Shown one piece after another: positions 1 through 15,000 of a stretch of 64,000 bases of DNA. Numbering within the stretch: position 1 is the stretch's first letter; every line of letters starts with the position of its first letter. The notes beneath the pieces are model-generated. The model made no database searches. It was not told the DNA's origin and saw only the letters and a list, made by a program, of their open reading frames with translations. This DNA is from Oryzias latipes (taxonomy: Eukaryota; Chordata; Actinopteri; Beloniformes; Adrianichthyidae), in assembly GCF_002234675.1 (NCBI RefSeq), contig NC_019872.2, positions 12,459,950-12,523,949 on the forward strand, in the 5' to 3' direction. The translations under genes and the position numbers were made by a program.

Positions 1-3000
1 CTCTCTTGGGTCAGTTTTTCTCTGAGTTTATCAAGATCTCTTCTCTCCATGTCAAACATATTTGTCTTTTCTGTTTCCACTCCATCCCTCTCTTTGATCA
101 CATCTGACATAGCATTCTTTAGGGCTTCCTTTTGAATTTGGAAGTCCTCTCTGTAAAGAGACATGTTTCGTTTCAGTTCTTCAATGGATTTGACCGTTTC
201 CTCCAAGTCAGAGCCTAATTGAATTGTTTGCTCCATTTTGTTTTTTAATATGGCCATCTTTTGTTTGAAGTCCCCAGAGATGGTCTTTCTGAGGTCCTGA
301 ATTTTGGATTCACTGTTTTCTAATGAATTCATTCGGTCCAGGAGTTGTTGTTCTCTTACTTTCAACTCAGATTTTTTACTTTCAATTCTATCCTTTTCCG
401 TTTGACTCCTTTCTCTCTCATTTTCTACGGCTACCCTCATTTGATTGACTTCTTCCTTTTCACGAAGAAGGTCCATCATGGCAGCGTCAACCTCTTCTTT
501 CATTTTGTTGGTCCTGTCATTCACAGCATTGAGCTCTTCTCTTTCTGTCTGAACCTGTTTCAGTCTGATTTCAAGTTCTTCTGCTTGTCTTTGGATTTCT
601 TCCTCCTTGCTGGCTCTTTCGGATTGTTGTGTGATGACTGAGTCCAAGACAACGTCAAGTCTTTTTCTTTGGGAGTCAACATGTACCTTGAGTTGCTGAA
701 GTTCTAATGTCTCTCTTTGCATGTCCTCCATCAAAGTGTTGGCAGCTTCAGTCTTCCGCTGAAGCTCAATGTTTGCATTATCCATCTTGTCCTTTTCCGT
801 CGTCAAATCATTCTCGGCTTGCTTCATGACTTCCCCAAGTTTCTTGCTTTCAGACTTCATGTGTTCCAAGTACAATTTTTCTTCCTTCATTGCGTTGATT
901 GCTCTGTCCAGATCTTGTCTCTCTTGGGTCAGTTCTTCTCTGAGTTTATCAAGATCTCTTCTCTCCATGTCAAACATATTTGTCTTTTCTGTTTCCACTC
1001 CATCCCTCTGTTTGATCACATCTGACATAGCATTCTTTAGGGCTTCCTTTTGAATTTGGAAGTCCTCACTGTAAAGAGTCATGTTTTGCTTCAGTTCTTC
1101 AATGGATTTGACCGTTTCCTCCAAGTCAGAGCCTAATTGAATTGTTTGCTCCATTTTGTTTTTTAATATGGCCATCTTTTCTTTGAAGTCCCCAGAGATG
1201 GTCTTACTGAGGTCCTGAATTTTGGATTCACTGTTTTCTAATGACTTCATTCGGTCCAGGAGTTGTTGTTCTCTTACTTTCAACTCAGATTTTTCACTTT
1301 CAATTCTATCCTTTTCAGTTTGAGTCCTTTGTCTCTCATTTTCTATGGCTACCCTCATTTGATTGACTTCTTCCTTTTCACGAAGAAGGTCCATCATGGC
1401 AGCGTCAACCTTTTCTTTCATTTTGTTGGTCCTGTCATTCACAGCATTGAGCTCTTCTCTTTCTGTCTGAACCTGTTTCAGTCTGATTTCAAGTTCTTCT
1501 GCTTGTCTTTGGATTTCTTCTTCTTTGTTGGCTCTTTCGGATTGTTGTGTGACGACTGAGTCCAAGACAACGTCAAGTCTTTTTCTTTGGGAGTCAACAT
1601 GTACCTTGAGTTGCTGAAGTTCTAATCTCTCTCTTTGCATGTCCTCCATCAACGTGTTGGCAGCTTCAGTCTTCCTCTGAAGCTCAATGTTTGCATTATC
1701 CATCTTGTCCTTTTCCGTCGTCAAATCATTCTCGGCTAGCTTCATGACTTCCCCAAGTTTCTTGCTTTCAGACTTCATGTGTTCCAAGTACAATTTTTCT
1801 TCCTTCATTGCGTTGATTGCTCTGTCCAGATCTTGTCTCTCTTGGGTCAGTTCTTCTCTGAGTTTATCAAGATCTCTTCTCTCCATGTTAAACATATTTG
1901 TCTTTTCTGTTTCCATTCCATCCCTCTCTTTGATCACATCTGACATAGCATTCTTTAGGGCTTCCTTTTGAATTTGGAAGTCCTCTCTGTAAAGAGACAT
2001 GTTTCGTTTCAGTTCTTCAATGGATTTGACCGTTTCCTCTAAGTCAGAGCCTAATTGAATTGTTTGCTCCATTTTGTTTTTTAATATGGCCATCTTTTCT
2101 TTGAAGTCCCCAGAGATGGTCTTTCTGAGGTCCTGAATTTTGGATTCACTGTTTTCTAATGAATACATTCGGTCCAGGAGTTGTTGTTCTCTTACTTTCA
2201 ACTCAGATTTTTTACTTTCAATTCTATCCTTTTCCGTTTGACTCCTTTCTCTCTCATTTTCTACGGCTACCCTCATTTGATTGACTTCTTCCTTTTCACG
2301 AAGAAGGTCCATCATGGCAGCGTCAACCTCATCTTTCATTTTGTTGGTCCTGTCATTCACAGCATTGAGCTCTTCTCTTTCTGTCTGAACCTGTTTCAGT
2401 CTGATTTCAAGTTCTTCTGCTTGTCTTTGGATTTCTTCTTCTTTGCTGGCTCTTTCGGATTGTTGTGTGACGACTGAGTCCAAGACAACGTCAAGTCTTT
2501 TTCTTTGGGAGTCAACATGTACCTTGAGTTGCTGAAGTTCTAATCTCTCTCTTTGCATGTCCTCCATCAACGTGTTGGCAGCTTCAGTCTTCCTCTGAAG
2601 CTCAATGTTTGCATTATCCATCTTGTCCTTTTCCGTCGTCAAATCATTCTCGGCTAGCTTCATGACTTCCCCAAGTTTCTTGCTTTCAGACTTCATGTGT
2701 TCCAAGTACAATTTTTCTTCCTTCATTGCGTTGATTGCTCTGTCCAGATCTTGTCTCTCTTGGGTCAGTTCTTCTCTGAGTTTATCAAGATCTCTTCTCT
2801 CCATGTCAAACATATTTGTCTTTTCTGTTTCCACTCCATCCCTCTCTTTGATCACATCTGACATAGCATTCTTTAGGGCTTCCTTTTGAATTTGGAAGTC
2901 CTCTCTGTAAAGAGATATGTTTCGTTTCAGTTCTTCAATGGATTTGACCGTTTCCTCCAAGTCAGAGCCTAATTGAATTGTTTGCTCCATTTTGTTTTTT

Positions 3001-6000
3001 AATATGGCCATCTTTTGTTTGAAGTCCCCAGAGATGGTCTTTCTGAGGTCCTGAATTTTGGATTCACTGTTTTCTAATGAATTCATTCGGTCCAGGAGTT
3101 GTTGTTCTCTTACTTTCAACTCAGATTTTTTACTTTCAATTCTATCCTTTTCCGTTTGACTCCTTTCTCTCTCATTTTCTACGGCTACCCTCATTTGATT
3201 GACTTCTTCCTTTTCACGAAGAAGGTCCATCATGGCAGCGTCAACCTCTTCTTTCATTTTGTTGGTCCTGTCATTCACAGCATTGAGCTCTTCTCTTTCT
3301 GTCTGAACCTGTTTCAGTCTGATTTCAAGTTCTTCTGCTTGTCTTTGGATTTCTTCCTCCTTGCTGGCTCTTTCGGATTGTTGTGTGATGACTGAGTCCA
3401 AGACAACGTCAAGTCTTTTTCTTTGGGAGTCAACATGTACCTTGAGTTGCTGAAGTTCTAATCTCTCTCTTTGCATGTCCTCCATCAAAGTGTTGGCAGC
3501 TTCAGTCTTCCGCTGAAGCTCAATGTTTGCATTATCCATCTTGTCCTTTTCCGTCGTCAAATCATTCTCGGCTTGCTTCATGACTTCCCCAAGTTTCTTG
3601 CTTTCAGACTTCATGTGTTCCAAGTACAATTTTTCTTCCTTCATTGCGTTGATTGCTCTGTCCAGATCTTGTCTCTCTTGGGTCAGTTCTTCTCTGAGTT
3701 TATCAAGATCTCTTCTCTCCATGTCAAACATATTTGTCTTTTCTGTTTCCACTCCATCCCTCTGTTTGATCACATCTGACATAGCATTCTTTAGGGCTTC
3801 CTTTTGAATTTGGAAGTCCTCACTGTAAAGAGTCATGTTTTGCTTCAGTTCTTCAATGGATTTGACCGTTTCGTCCAAGTCAGAGCCTAATTGAATTGTT
3901 TGCTCCATTTTGTTTTTTAATATGGCCATCTTTTGTTTGAAGTCCCCAGAGATGGTCTTACTGAGGTCCTGAATTTTGGATTCACTGTTTTCTAATGACT
4001 TCATTCGGTCCAGGAGTTGTTGTTCTCTTACTTTCAACTCAGATTTTTCACTTTCAATTCTATCCTTTTCAGTTTGAGTCCTTTGTCTCTCATTTTCTAT
4101 GGCTACCCTCATTTGATTGACTTCTTCCTTTTCACGAAGAAGGTCCATCATGGCAGCGTCAACCTCTTCTTTCATTTTGTTGGTCCTGTCATTCACAGCA
4201 TTGAGCTCTTCTCTTTCTGTCTGAACCTGTTTCAGTCTGATTTCAAGTTCTTCTGCTTGTCTTTGGATTTCTTCTTCCTTGCTGGCTCTTTCGGATTGTT
4301 GTGTGACGACTGAGTCCAAGACAACGTCAAGTCTTTTTCTTTGGGAGTCAACATGTACCTTGAGTTGCTGAAGTTCTAATCTCTCTCTTTGCATGTCCTC
4401 CATCAACGTGTTGGCAGCTTCAGTCTTCCGCTGAAGCTCAATGTTTGCATTATCCATCTTGTCCTTTTCCGTCGTCAAATCATTCTCGGCTAGCTTCATG
4501 ACTTCCCCAAGTTTCTTGCTTTCAGACTTCATGTGTTCCAAGTACAATTTTTCTTCCTTCATTGCGTTGATTGCTCTGTCCAGATCTTGTCTCTCTTGGG
4601 TCAGTTCTTCTCTGAGTTTATCAAGATCTCTTCTCTCCATGTCAAACATATTTGTCTTTTCTGTTTCCACTCCATCCCTCTGTTTGATCACATCTGACAT
4701 AGCATTCTTTAGGGCTTCCTTTTGAATTTGGAAGTCCTCACTGTAAAGAGTCATGTTTTGCTTCAGTTCTTCAATGGATTTGACCGTTTCGTCCAAGTCA
4801 GAGCCTAATTGAATTGTTTGCTCCATTTTGTTTTTTAATATGGCCATCTTTTGTTTGAAGTCCCCAGAGATGGTCTTTCTGAGGTCCTGAATTTTGGATT
4901 CACTGTTTTCTAATGAATTCATTCGGTCCAGGAGTTGTTGTTCTCTTACTTTCAACTCAGATTTTTTACTTTCAATTCTATCCTTTTCCGTTTGACTCCT
5001 TTCTCTCTCATTTTCTACGGCTACCCTCATTTGATTGACTTCTTCCTTTTCACGAAGAAGGTCCATCATGGCAGCGTCAACCTCTTCTTTCATTTTGTTG
5101 GTCCTGTCATTCACAGCATTGAGCTCTTCTCTTTCTGTCTGAACCTGTTTCAGTCTGATTTCAAGTTCTTCTGCTTGTCTTTGGATTTCTTCTTCCTTGC
5201 TGGCTCTTTCGGATTGTTGTGTGACGACTGAGTCCAAGACAACGTCAAGTCTTTTTCTTTGGGAGTCAACATGTACCTTGAGTTGCTGAAGTTCTAATCT
5301 CTCTCTTTGCATGTCCTCCATCAACGTGTTGGCAGCTTCAGTCTTCCGCTGAAGCTCAATGTTTGCATTATCCATCTTGTCCTTTTCCGTCGTCAAATCA
5401 TTCTCGGCTAGCTTCATGACTTCCCCAAGTTTCTTGCTTTCAGACTTCATGTGTTCCAAGTACAATTTTTCTTCCTTCATTGCGTTGATTGCTCTGTCCA
5501 GATCTTGTCTCTCTTGGGTCAGTTCTTCTCTGAGTTTATCAAGATCTCTTCTCTCCATGTCAAACATATTTGTCTTTTCTGTTTCCACTCCATCCCTCTG
5601 TTTGATCACATCTGACATAGCATTCTTTAGGGCTTCCTTTTGAATTTGGAAGTCCTCACTGTAAAGAGTCATGTTTTGCTTCAGTTCTTCAATGGATTTG
5701 ACCGTTTCCTCCAAGTCAGAGCCTAATTGAATTGTTTGCTCCATTTTGTTTTTTAATATGGCCATCTTTTGTTTGAAGTCCCCAGAGATGGTCTTTCTGA
5801 GGTCCTGAATTTTGGATTCACTGTTTTCTAATGACTTCATTCGGTCCAGGAGTTGTTGTTCTCTTACTTTCAACTCAGATTTTTCACTTTCAATTCTATC
5901 CTTTTCCGTTTGACTCCTTTCTCTCTCATTTTCTATGGCTACCCTCATTTGATTGACTTCTTCCTTTTCACGAAGAAGGTCCATCATGGCAGCGTCAACC

Positions 6001-9000
6001 TCTTCTTTCATTTTGTTGGTCCTGTCATTCACAGCATTGAGCTCTTCTCTTTCTGTCTGAACCTGTTTCAGTCTGATTTCAAGTTCTTCTGCTTGTCTTT
6101 GGATTTCTTCTTCCTTGCTGGCTCTTTCGGATTGTTGTGTGACGACTGAGTCCAAGACAACGTCAAGTCTTTTTCTTTGGGAGTCAACATGTACCTTGAG
6201 TTGCTGAAGTTCTAATCTCTCTCTTTGCATGTCCTCCATCAACGTGTTGGCAGCTTCAGTCTTCCGCTGAAGCTCAATGTTTGCATTATCCATCTTGTCC
6301 TTTTCCGTCGTCAAATCATTCTCGGCTAGCTTCATGACTTCCCCAAGTTTCTTGCTTTCAGACTTCATGTGTTCCAAGTACAATTTTTCTTCCTTCATTG
6401 CGTTGATTGCTCTGTCCAGATCTTGTCTCTCTTGGGTCAGTTCTTCTCTGAGTTTATCAAGATCTCTTCTCTCCATGTCAAACATATTTGTCTTTTCTGT
6501 TTCCACTCCATCCCTCTGTTTGATCACATCTGACATAGCATTCTTTAGGGCTTCCTTTTGAATTTGGAAGTCCTCTCTGTAAAGAGACATGTTTCGTTTC
6601 AGTTCTTCAATGGATTTGACCGTTTCGTCCAAGTCAGAGCCTAATTGAATTGTTTGCTCCATTTTGTTTTTTAATATGGCCATCTTTTGTTTGAAGTCCC
6701 CAGAGATGGTCTTTCTGAGGTCCTGAATTTTGGATTCACTGTTTTCTAATGAATTCATTCGGTCCAGGAGTTGTTGTTCTCTTACTTTCAACTCAGATTT
6801 TTACTTTCAATTCTATCCTTTTCAGTTTGAGTCCTTTCTCTCTCATTTTCTATGGCTACCCTCATTTGATTGACTTCTTCCTTTTCACGAAGAAGGTCCA
6901 TCATGGCAGCGTCAACCTCTTCTTTCATTTTGTTGGTCCTGTCATTCACAGCATTGAGCTCTTCTCTTTCTGTCTGAACCTGTTTCAGTCTGATTTCAAG
7001 TTCTTCTGCTTGTCTTTGGATTTCTTCTTCCTTGCTGGCTCTTTCGGATTGTTGTGTGACGACTGAGTCCAAGACAACGTCAAGTCTTTTTCTTTGGGAG
7101 TCAACATGTACCTTGAGTTGCTGAAGTTCTAATCTCTCTCTTTGCATGTCCTCCATCAAAGTGTTGGCAGCTTCAGTCTTCCGCTGAAGCTCAATGTTTG
7201 CATTATCCATCTTGTCCTTTTCCGTCGTCAAATCATTCTCGGCTAGCTTCATGACTTCCCCAAGTTTCTTGCTTTCAGACTTCATGTGTTCCAAGTACAA
7301 TTTTTCTTCCTTCATTGCGTTGATTGCTCTGTCCAGATCTTGTCTCTCTTGGGTCAGTTCTTCTCTGAGTTTATCAAGATCTCTTCTCTCCATGTCAAAC
7401 ATATTTGTCTTTTCTGTTTCCACTCCATCCCTCTGTTTGATCACATCTGACATAGCATTCTTTAGGGCTTCCTTTTGAATTTGGAAGTCCTCACTGTAAA
7501 GAGTCATGTTTTGCTTCAGTTCTTCAATGGATTTGACCGTTTCCTCCAAGTCAGAGCCTAATTGAATTGTTTGCTCCATTTTGTTTTTTAATATGGCCAT
7601 CTTTTGTTTGAAGTCCCCAGAGATGGTCTTTCTGAGGTCCTGAATTTTGGATTCACTGTTTTCTAATGAATACATTCGGTCCAGGAGTTGTTGTTCTCTT
7701 ACTTTCAACTCAGATTTTTTACTTTCAATTCTATCCTTTTCCGTTTGACTCCTTTCTCTCTCATTTTCTACGGCTACCCTCATTTGATTGACTTCTTCCT
7801 TTTCACGAAGAAGGTCCATCATGGCAGCGTCAACCTCTTCTTTCATTTTGTTGGTCCTGTCATTCACAGCATTGAGCTCTTCTCTTTCTGTCTGAACCTG
7901 TTTCAGTCTGATTTCAAGTTCTTCTGCTTGTCTTTGGATTTCTTCCTCCTTGCTGGCTCTTTCGGATTGTTGTGTGAGACTGAGTCCAAGACAACGTCAA
8001 GTCTTTTTCTTTGGGAGTCAACATGTACCTTGAGTTGCTGAAGTTCTAATCTCTCTCTTTGCATGTCCTCCATCAAAGTGTTGGCAGCTTCAGTCTTCCG
8101 CTGAAGCTCAATGTTTGCATTATCCATCTTGTCCTTTTCCGTCGTCAAATCATTCTCGGCTAGCTTCATGACTTCCCCAAGTTTCTTGCTTTCAGACTTC
8201 ATGTGTTCCAAGTACAATTTTTCTTCCTTCATTGCGTTGATTGCTCTGTCCAGATCTTGTCTCTCTTGGGTCAGTTCTTCTCTGAGTTTATCAAGATCTC
8301 TTCTCTCCATGTCAAACATATTTGTCTTTTCTGTTTCCACTCCATCCCTCTGTTTGATCACATCTGACATAGCATTCTTTAGGGCTTCCTTTTGAATTTG
8401 GAAGTCCTCTCTGTAAAGAGACATGTTTCGTTTCAGTTCTTCAATGGATTTGACCGTTTCTCCAAGTCAGAGCCTAATTGAATTGTTTGCTCCATTTTGT
8501 TTTTTAATATGGCCATCTTTTGTTTGAAGTCCCCAGAGATGGTCTTTCTGAGGTCCTGAATTTTGGATTCACTGTTTTCTAATGAATTCATTCGGTCCAG
8601 GAGTTGTTGTTCTCTTACTTTCAACTCAGATTTTTACTTTCAATTCTATCCTTTTCAGTTTGACTCCTTTCTCTCTCATTTTCTATGGCTACCCTCATTT
8701 GATTGACTTCTTCCTTTTCACGAAGAAGGTCCATCATGGCAGCGTCAACCTCTTCTTTCATTTTGTTGGTCCTGTCATTCACAGCATTGAGCTCTTCTCT
8801 TTCTGTCTGAACCTGTTTCAGTCTGATTTCAAGTTCTTCTGCTTGTCTTTGGATTTCTTCCTCCTTGCTGGCTCTTTCGGATTGTTGTGTGATGACTGAG
8901 TCCAAGACAACGTCAAGTCTTTTTCTTTGGGAGTCAACATGTACCTTGAGTTGCTGAAGTTCTAATCTCTCTCTTTGCATGTCCTCCATCAAAGTGTTGG

Positions 9001-12000
9001 CAGCTTCAGTCTTCCGCTGAAGCTCAATGTTTGCATTATCCATCTTGTCCTTTTCCGTCGTCAAATCATTCTCGGCTAGCTTCATGACTTCCCCAAGTTT
9101 CTTGCTTTCAGACTTCATGTGTTCCAAGTACAATTTTTCTTCCTTCATTGCGTTGATTGCTCTGTCCAGATCTTGTCTCTCTTGGGTCAGTTCTTCTCTG
9201 AGTTTATCAAGATCTCTTCTCTCCATGTCAAACATATTTGTCTTTTCTGTTTCCACTCCATCCCTCTGTTTGATCACATCTGACATAGCATTCTTTAGGG
9301 CTTCCTTTTGAATTTGGAAGTCCTCACTGTAAAGAGTCATGTTTTGCTTCAGTTCTTCAATGGATTTGACCGTTTCTCCAAGTCAGAGCCTAATTGAATT
9401 GTTTGCTCCATTTTGTTTTTTAATATGGCCATCTTTTGTTTGAAGTCCCCAGAGATGGTCTTTCTGAGGTCCTGAATTTTGGATTCACTGTTTTCTAATG
9501 ATTCATTCGGTCCAGGAGTTGTTGTTCTCTTACTTTCAACTCAGATTTTTCACTTTCAATTCTATCCTTTTCAGTTTGAGTCCTTTTCTCTCATTTTCTA
9601 TGGCTACCCTCATTTGATTGACTTCTTCCTTTTCACGAAGAAGGTCCATCATGGCAGCGTCAACCTCTTCTTTCATTTTGTTGGTCCTGTCATTCACAGC
9701 ATTGAGCTCTTCTCTTTCTGTCTGAACCTGTTTCAGTCTGATTTCAAGTTCTTCTGCTTGTCTTTGGATTTCTTCTCTTGCTGGCTCTTTCGGATTGTTG
9801 TGTGACGACTGAGTCCAAGACAACGTCAAGTCTTTTTCTTTGGGAGTCAACATGTACCTTGAGTTGCTGAAGTTCTAATCTCTCTCTTTGCATGTCCTCC
9901 ATCAAGTGTTGGCAGCTTCAGTCTTCCGCTGAAGCTCAATGTTTGCATTATCCATCTTGTCCTTTTCCGTCGTCAAATCATTCTCGGCTAGCTTCATGAC
10001 TTCCCCAAGTTTCTTGCTTTCAGACTTCATGTGTTCCAAGTACAATTTTCTTCCTTCATTGCGTTGATTGCTCTGTCCAGATCTTGTCTCTCTTGGGTCA
10101 GTTCTTCTCTGAGTTTATCAAGATCTCTTCTCTCCATGTCAAACATATTTGTCTTTTCTGTTTCCACTCCATCCCTCTTTTGATCACATCTGACATAGCA
10201 TTCTTTAGGGCTTCCTTTTGAATTTGAAGTCCTCCTGTAAAGAGACATGTTTCGTTTCAGTTCTTCAATGGATTTGACCGTTTCTCCAAGTCAGAGCCTA
10301 ATTGAATTGTTTGCTCCATTTTGTTTTTTAATATGGCCATCTTTTGTTTGAAGTCCCCAGAGATGGTCTTTCTGAGGTCCTGAATTTTGGATTCACTGTT
10401 TTCTAATGACTTCATTCGGTCCAGGAGTTGTTGTTCTCTTACTTTCAACTCAGATTTTTCACTTTCAATTCTATCCTTTTCCGTTTGACTCCTTTCTCTC
10501 TCATTTTCTATGGCTACCCTCATTTGATTGACTTCTTCCTTTTCACGAAGAAGGTCCATCATGGCAGCGTCAACCTCTTCTTTCATTTTGTTGGTCCTGT
10601 CATTCACAGCATTGAGCTCTTCTCTTTCTGTCTGAACCTGTTTCAGTCTGATTTCAAGTTCTTCTGCTTGTCTTTGGATTTCTTCTTCCTTGCTGGCTCT
10701 TTCGGATTGTTGTGTGACGACTGAGTCCAAGACAACGTCAAGTCTTTTCTTTGGGAGTCAACATGTACCTTGAGTTGCTGAAGTTCTAATCTCTCTCTTT
10801 GCATGTCCTCCATCAACGTGTTGGCAGCTTCAGTCTTCCGCTGAAGCTCAATGTTTGCATTATCCATCTTGTCCTTTTCCGTCGTCAAATCATTCTCGGC
10901 TAGCTTCATGACTTCCCCAAGTTTCTTGCTTTCAGACTTCATGTGTTCCAAGTACAATTTTTCTTCCTTCATTGCGTTGATTGCTCTGTCCAGATCTTGT
11001 CTCTCTTGGGTCAGTTCTTCTCTGAGTTTATCAAGATCTCTTCTCTCCATGTAAACATATTTGTCTTTTCTGTTTCCACTCCATCCCTCTCTTTGATCAC
11101 ATCTGACATAGCATTCTTTAGGGCTTCCTTTTGAATTTGGAAGTCCTCTCTGTAAAGAGACATGTTTCGTTTCAGTTCTTCAATGGATTTGACCGTTTCC
11201 TCCAAGTCAGAGCCTAATTGAATTGTTTGCTCCATTTTGTTTTTTAATATGGCCATCTTTTGTTTGAAGTCCCCAGAGATGGTCTTTCTGAGGTCCTGAA
11301 TTTTGGATTCACTGTTTTCTAATGATTCATTCGGTCCAGGAGTTGTTGTTCTCTTACTTTCAACTCAGATTTTTACTTTCAATTCTATCCTTTTCGTTTG
11401 ACTCCTTTTCTCTCATTTTCTACGGCTACCCTCATTTGATTGACTTCTTCCTTTTCACGAAGAAGGTCCATCATGGCAGCGTCAACCTCTTCTTTCATTT
11501 TGTTGGTCCTGTCATTCACAGCATTGAGCTCTTCTCTTTCTGTCTGAACCTGTTTCAGTCTGATTTCAAGTTCTTCTGCTTGTCTTTGGATTTCTTCTTC
11601 CTTGCTGGCTCTTTCGGATTGTTGTGTGACGACTGAGTCCAAGACAACGTCAAGTCTTTTTCTTTGGGAGTCAACATGTACCTTGAGTTGCTGAAGTTCT
11701 AATCTCTCTCTTTGCATGTCCTCCATCAACGTGTTGGCAGCTTCAGTCTTCCGCTGAAGCTCAATGTTTGCATTATCCATCTTTCCTTTTCCGTCGTCAA
11801 ATCATTCTCGGCTAGCTTCATGACTTCCCCAAGTTTCTTGCTTTCAGACTTCATGTGTTCCAAGTACAATTTTTCTTCCTTCATTGCGTTGATTGCTCTG
11901 TCCAGATCTTGTCTCTCTTGGGTCAGTTCTTCTCTGAGTTTATCAAGATCTCTTCTCTCCATGTCAAACATATTTGTCTTTTCTGTTTCCACTCCATCCC

Positions 12001-15000
12001 TCTGTTTGATCAATCTGACATAGCATTCTTTAGGGCTTCCTTTGAATTTGGAAGTCCTCACTGTAAAGAGTCATGTTTTGTTTCAGTTCTTCAATGGATT
12101 TGACCGTTTCTCCAAGTCAGAGCCTAATTGAATTGTTTGCTCCATTTTGTTTTTTAATATGGCCATCTTTTGTTTGAAGTCCCCAGAGATGGTCTTTCTG
12201 AGGTCCTGAATTTTGGATTCACTGTTTTCTAATGAATTCATTCGGTCCAGGAGTTGTTGTTCTCTTACTTTCAACTCAGATTTTTTCACTTTCAATTCTA
12301 TCCTTTTCAGTTTGAGTCCTTTGTCTCTCATTTTCTATGGCTACCCTCATTTGATTGACTTCTTCCTTTTCACGAAGAAGGTCCATCATGCAGCGTCAAC
12401 CTCTTCTTTCATTTTGTTGGTCCTGTCATTCACAGCATGAGCTCTTCTCTTTCTGTCTGAACCTGTTTCAGTCTGATTTCAAGTTCTTCTGCTTGTCTTT
12501 GGATTTCTTCTCCTTGCTGGCTCTTTCGGATTTTTGTGTGACGACTGAGTCCAAGACAACGTCAAGTCTTTTTCTTTGGAGTCAACATGTACCTTGAGTT
12601 TGCTGAAGTTCTAATCTCTCTCTTTGCATGTCCTCCATCAAGTGTTGGCGCTTCAGTCTTCCGCTGAAGCTCAATGTTTGCATTATCCATCTTGTCCTTT
12701 TCCGTCGTCAAATCATTCTCGGCTAGCTTCATGACTTCCCCAAGTTTCTTGCTTTCAGACTTCATGTGTTCCAAGTACAATTTTTTTCCTTCATTGCGTT
12801 GATTGCTCTGTCCAGATCTTGTCTCTCTTGGGTCAGTTCTTCTCTGAGTTTATCAAGATCTCTTCTCTCCATGTCAAACATATTTGTCTTTTCTGTTTCC
12901 ACTCCATCCCTCTGTTTGATCACATCTGACATAGCATTCTTTAGGGCTTCCTTTTGAATTTGGAAGTCCTCACTGTAAAGAGTCATGTTTGTTCAGTTCT
13001 TCAATGGATTTGACCGTTTCTCCAAGTCAGAGCCTAATTGAATTGTTTGCTCCATTTTGTTTTTTAATATGGCCATCTTTTGTTTGAAGTCCCCAGAGAT
13101 GGTCTTCTGAGGTCCTGAATTTTGGATTCACTGTTTTCTAATGAATTCATTCGGTCCAGGAGTTGTTGTTCTCTTACTTTCAACTCAGATTTTTTACTTT
13201 CAATTCTATCCTTTTCGTTTGATCCTTTCTCTCTCATTTTCTAGGCTACCCTCATTTGATTGACTTCTTCCTTTTCACGAAGAAGGTCCATCATGGCAGC
13301 GTNNNNNNNNNNNNNNNNNNNNNNNNNNNNNNNNNNNNNNNNNNNNNNNNNNNNNNNNNNNNNNNNNNNNNNNNNNNNNNNNNNNNNNNNNNNNNNNNNN
13401 NNNNNNNNNNNNNNNNNNNNNNNNNNNNNNNNNNNNNNNNNNNNNNNNNNNNNNNNNNNNNNNNNNNNNNNNNNNNNNNNNNNNNNNNNNNNNNNNNNNN
13501 NNNNNNNNNNNNNNNNNNNNNNNNNNNNNNNNNNNNNNNNNNNNNNNNNNNNNNNNNNNNNNNNNNNNNNNNNNNNNNNNNNNNNNNNNNNNNNNNNNNN
13601 NNNNNNNNNNNNNNNNNNNNNNNNNNNNNNNNNNNNNNNNNNNNNNNNNNNNNNNNNNNNNNNNNNNNNNNNNNNNNNNNNNNNNNNNNNNNNNNNNNNN
13701 NNNNNNNNNNNNNNNNNNNNNNNNNNNNNNNNNNNNNNNNNNNNNNNNNNNNNNNNNNNNNNNNNNNNNNNNNNNNNNNNNNNNNNNNNNNNNNNNNNNN
13801 NNNNNNNNNNNNNNNNNNNNNNNNNNNNNNNNNNNNNNNNNNNNNNNNNNNNNNNNNNNNNNNNNNNNNNNNNNNNNNNNNNNNNNNNNNNNNNNNNNNN
13901 NNNNNNNNNNNNNNNNNNNNNNNNNNNNNNNNNNNNNNNNNNNNNNNNNNNNNNNNNNNNNNNNNNNNNNNNNNNNNNNNNNNNNNNNNNNNNNNNNNNN
14001 NNNNNNNNNNNNNNNNNNNNNNNNNNNNNNNNNNNNNNNNNNNNNNNNNNNNNNNNNNNNNNNNNNNNNNNNNNNNNNNNNNNNNNNNNNNNNNNNNNNN
14101 NNNNNNNNNNNNNNNNNNNNNNNNNNNNNNNNNNNNNNNNNNNNNNNNNNNNNNNNNNNNNNNNNNNNNNNNNNNNNNNNNNNNNNNNNNNNNNNNNNNN
14201 NNNNNNNNNNNNNNNNNNNNNNNNNNNNNNNNNNNNNNNNNNNNNNNNNNNNNNNNNNNNNNNNNNNNNNNNNNNNNNNNNNNNNNNNNNNNNNNNNNNN
14301 NNTCAAGTCTTTTTCTTTGGGAGTCAACATGTACCTTGAGTTGCTGAAGTTCTAATCTCTCTCTTTGCATGTCCTCCATCAAAGTGTTGGCAGCTTCAGT
14401 CTTCCGCTGAAGCTCAATGTTTGCATTATCCATCTTGTCCTTTTCCGTCGTCAAATCATTCTCGGCTAGCTTCATGACTTCCCCAAGTTTCTTGCTTTCA
14501 GACTTCATGTGTTCCAAGTACAATTTTTCTTCCTTCATTGCGTTGATTGCTCTGTCCAGATCTTGTCTCTCTTGGGTCAGTTCTTCTCTGAGTTTATCAA
14601 GATCTCTTCTCTCCATGTCAAACATATTTGTCTTTTCTGTTTCCACTCCATCCCTCTGTTTGATCACATCTGACATAGCATTCTTTAGGGCTTCCTTTTG
14701 AATTTGGAAGTCCTCACTGTAAAGAGTCATGTTTTGCTTCAGTTCTTCAATGGATTTGACCGTTTCTCCAAGTCAGAGCCTAATTGAATTGTTTGCTCCA
14801 TTTTGTTTTTTAATATGGCCATCTTTTGTTTGAAGTCCCCAGAGATGGTCTTTCTGAGGTCCTGAATTTTGGATTCACTGTTTTCTAATGAATACATTCG
14901 GTCCAGGAGTTGTTGTTCTCTTACTTTCAACTCAGATTTTTTACTTTCAATTCTATCCTTTTCCGTTTGACTCCTTTCTCTCTCATTTTCTACGGCTACC

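Noticed and set aside
13256..14730. Long frames spanning the N run
   Set aside because: They are open only because N is not read as a stop.
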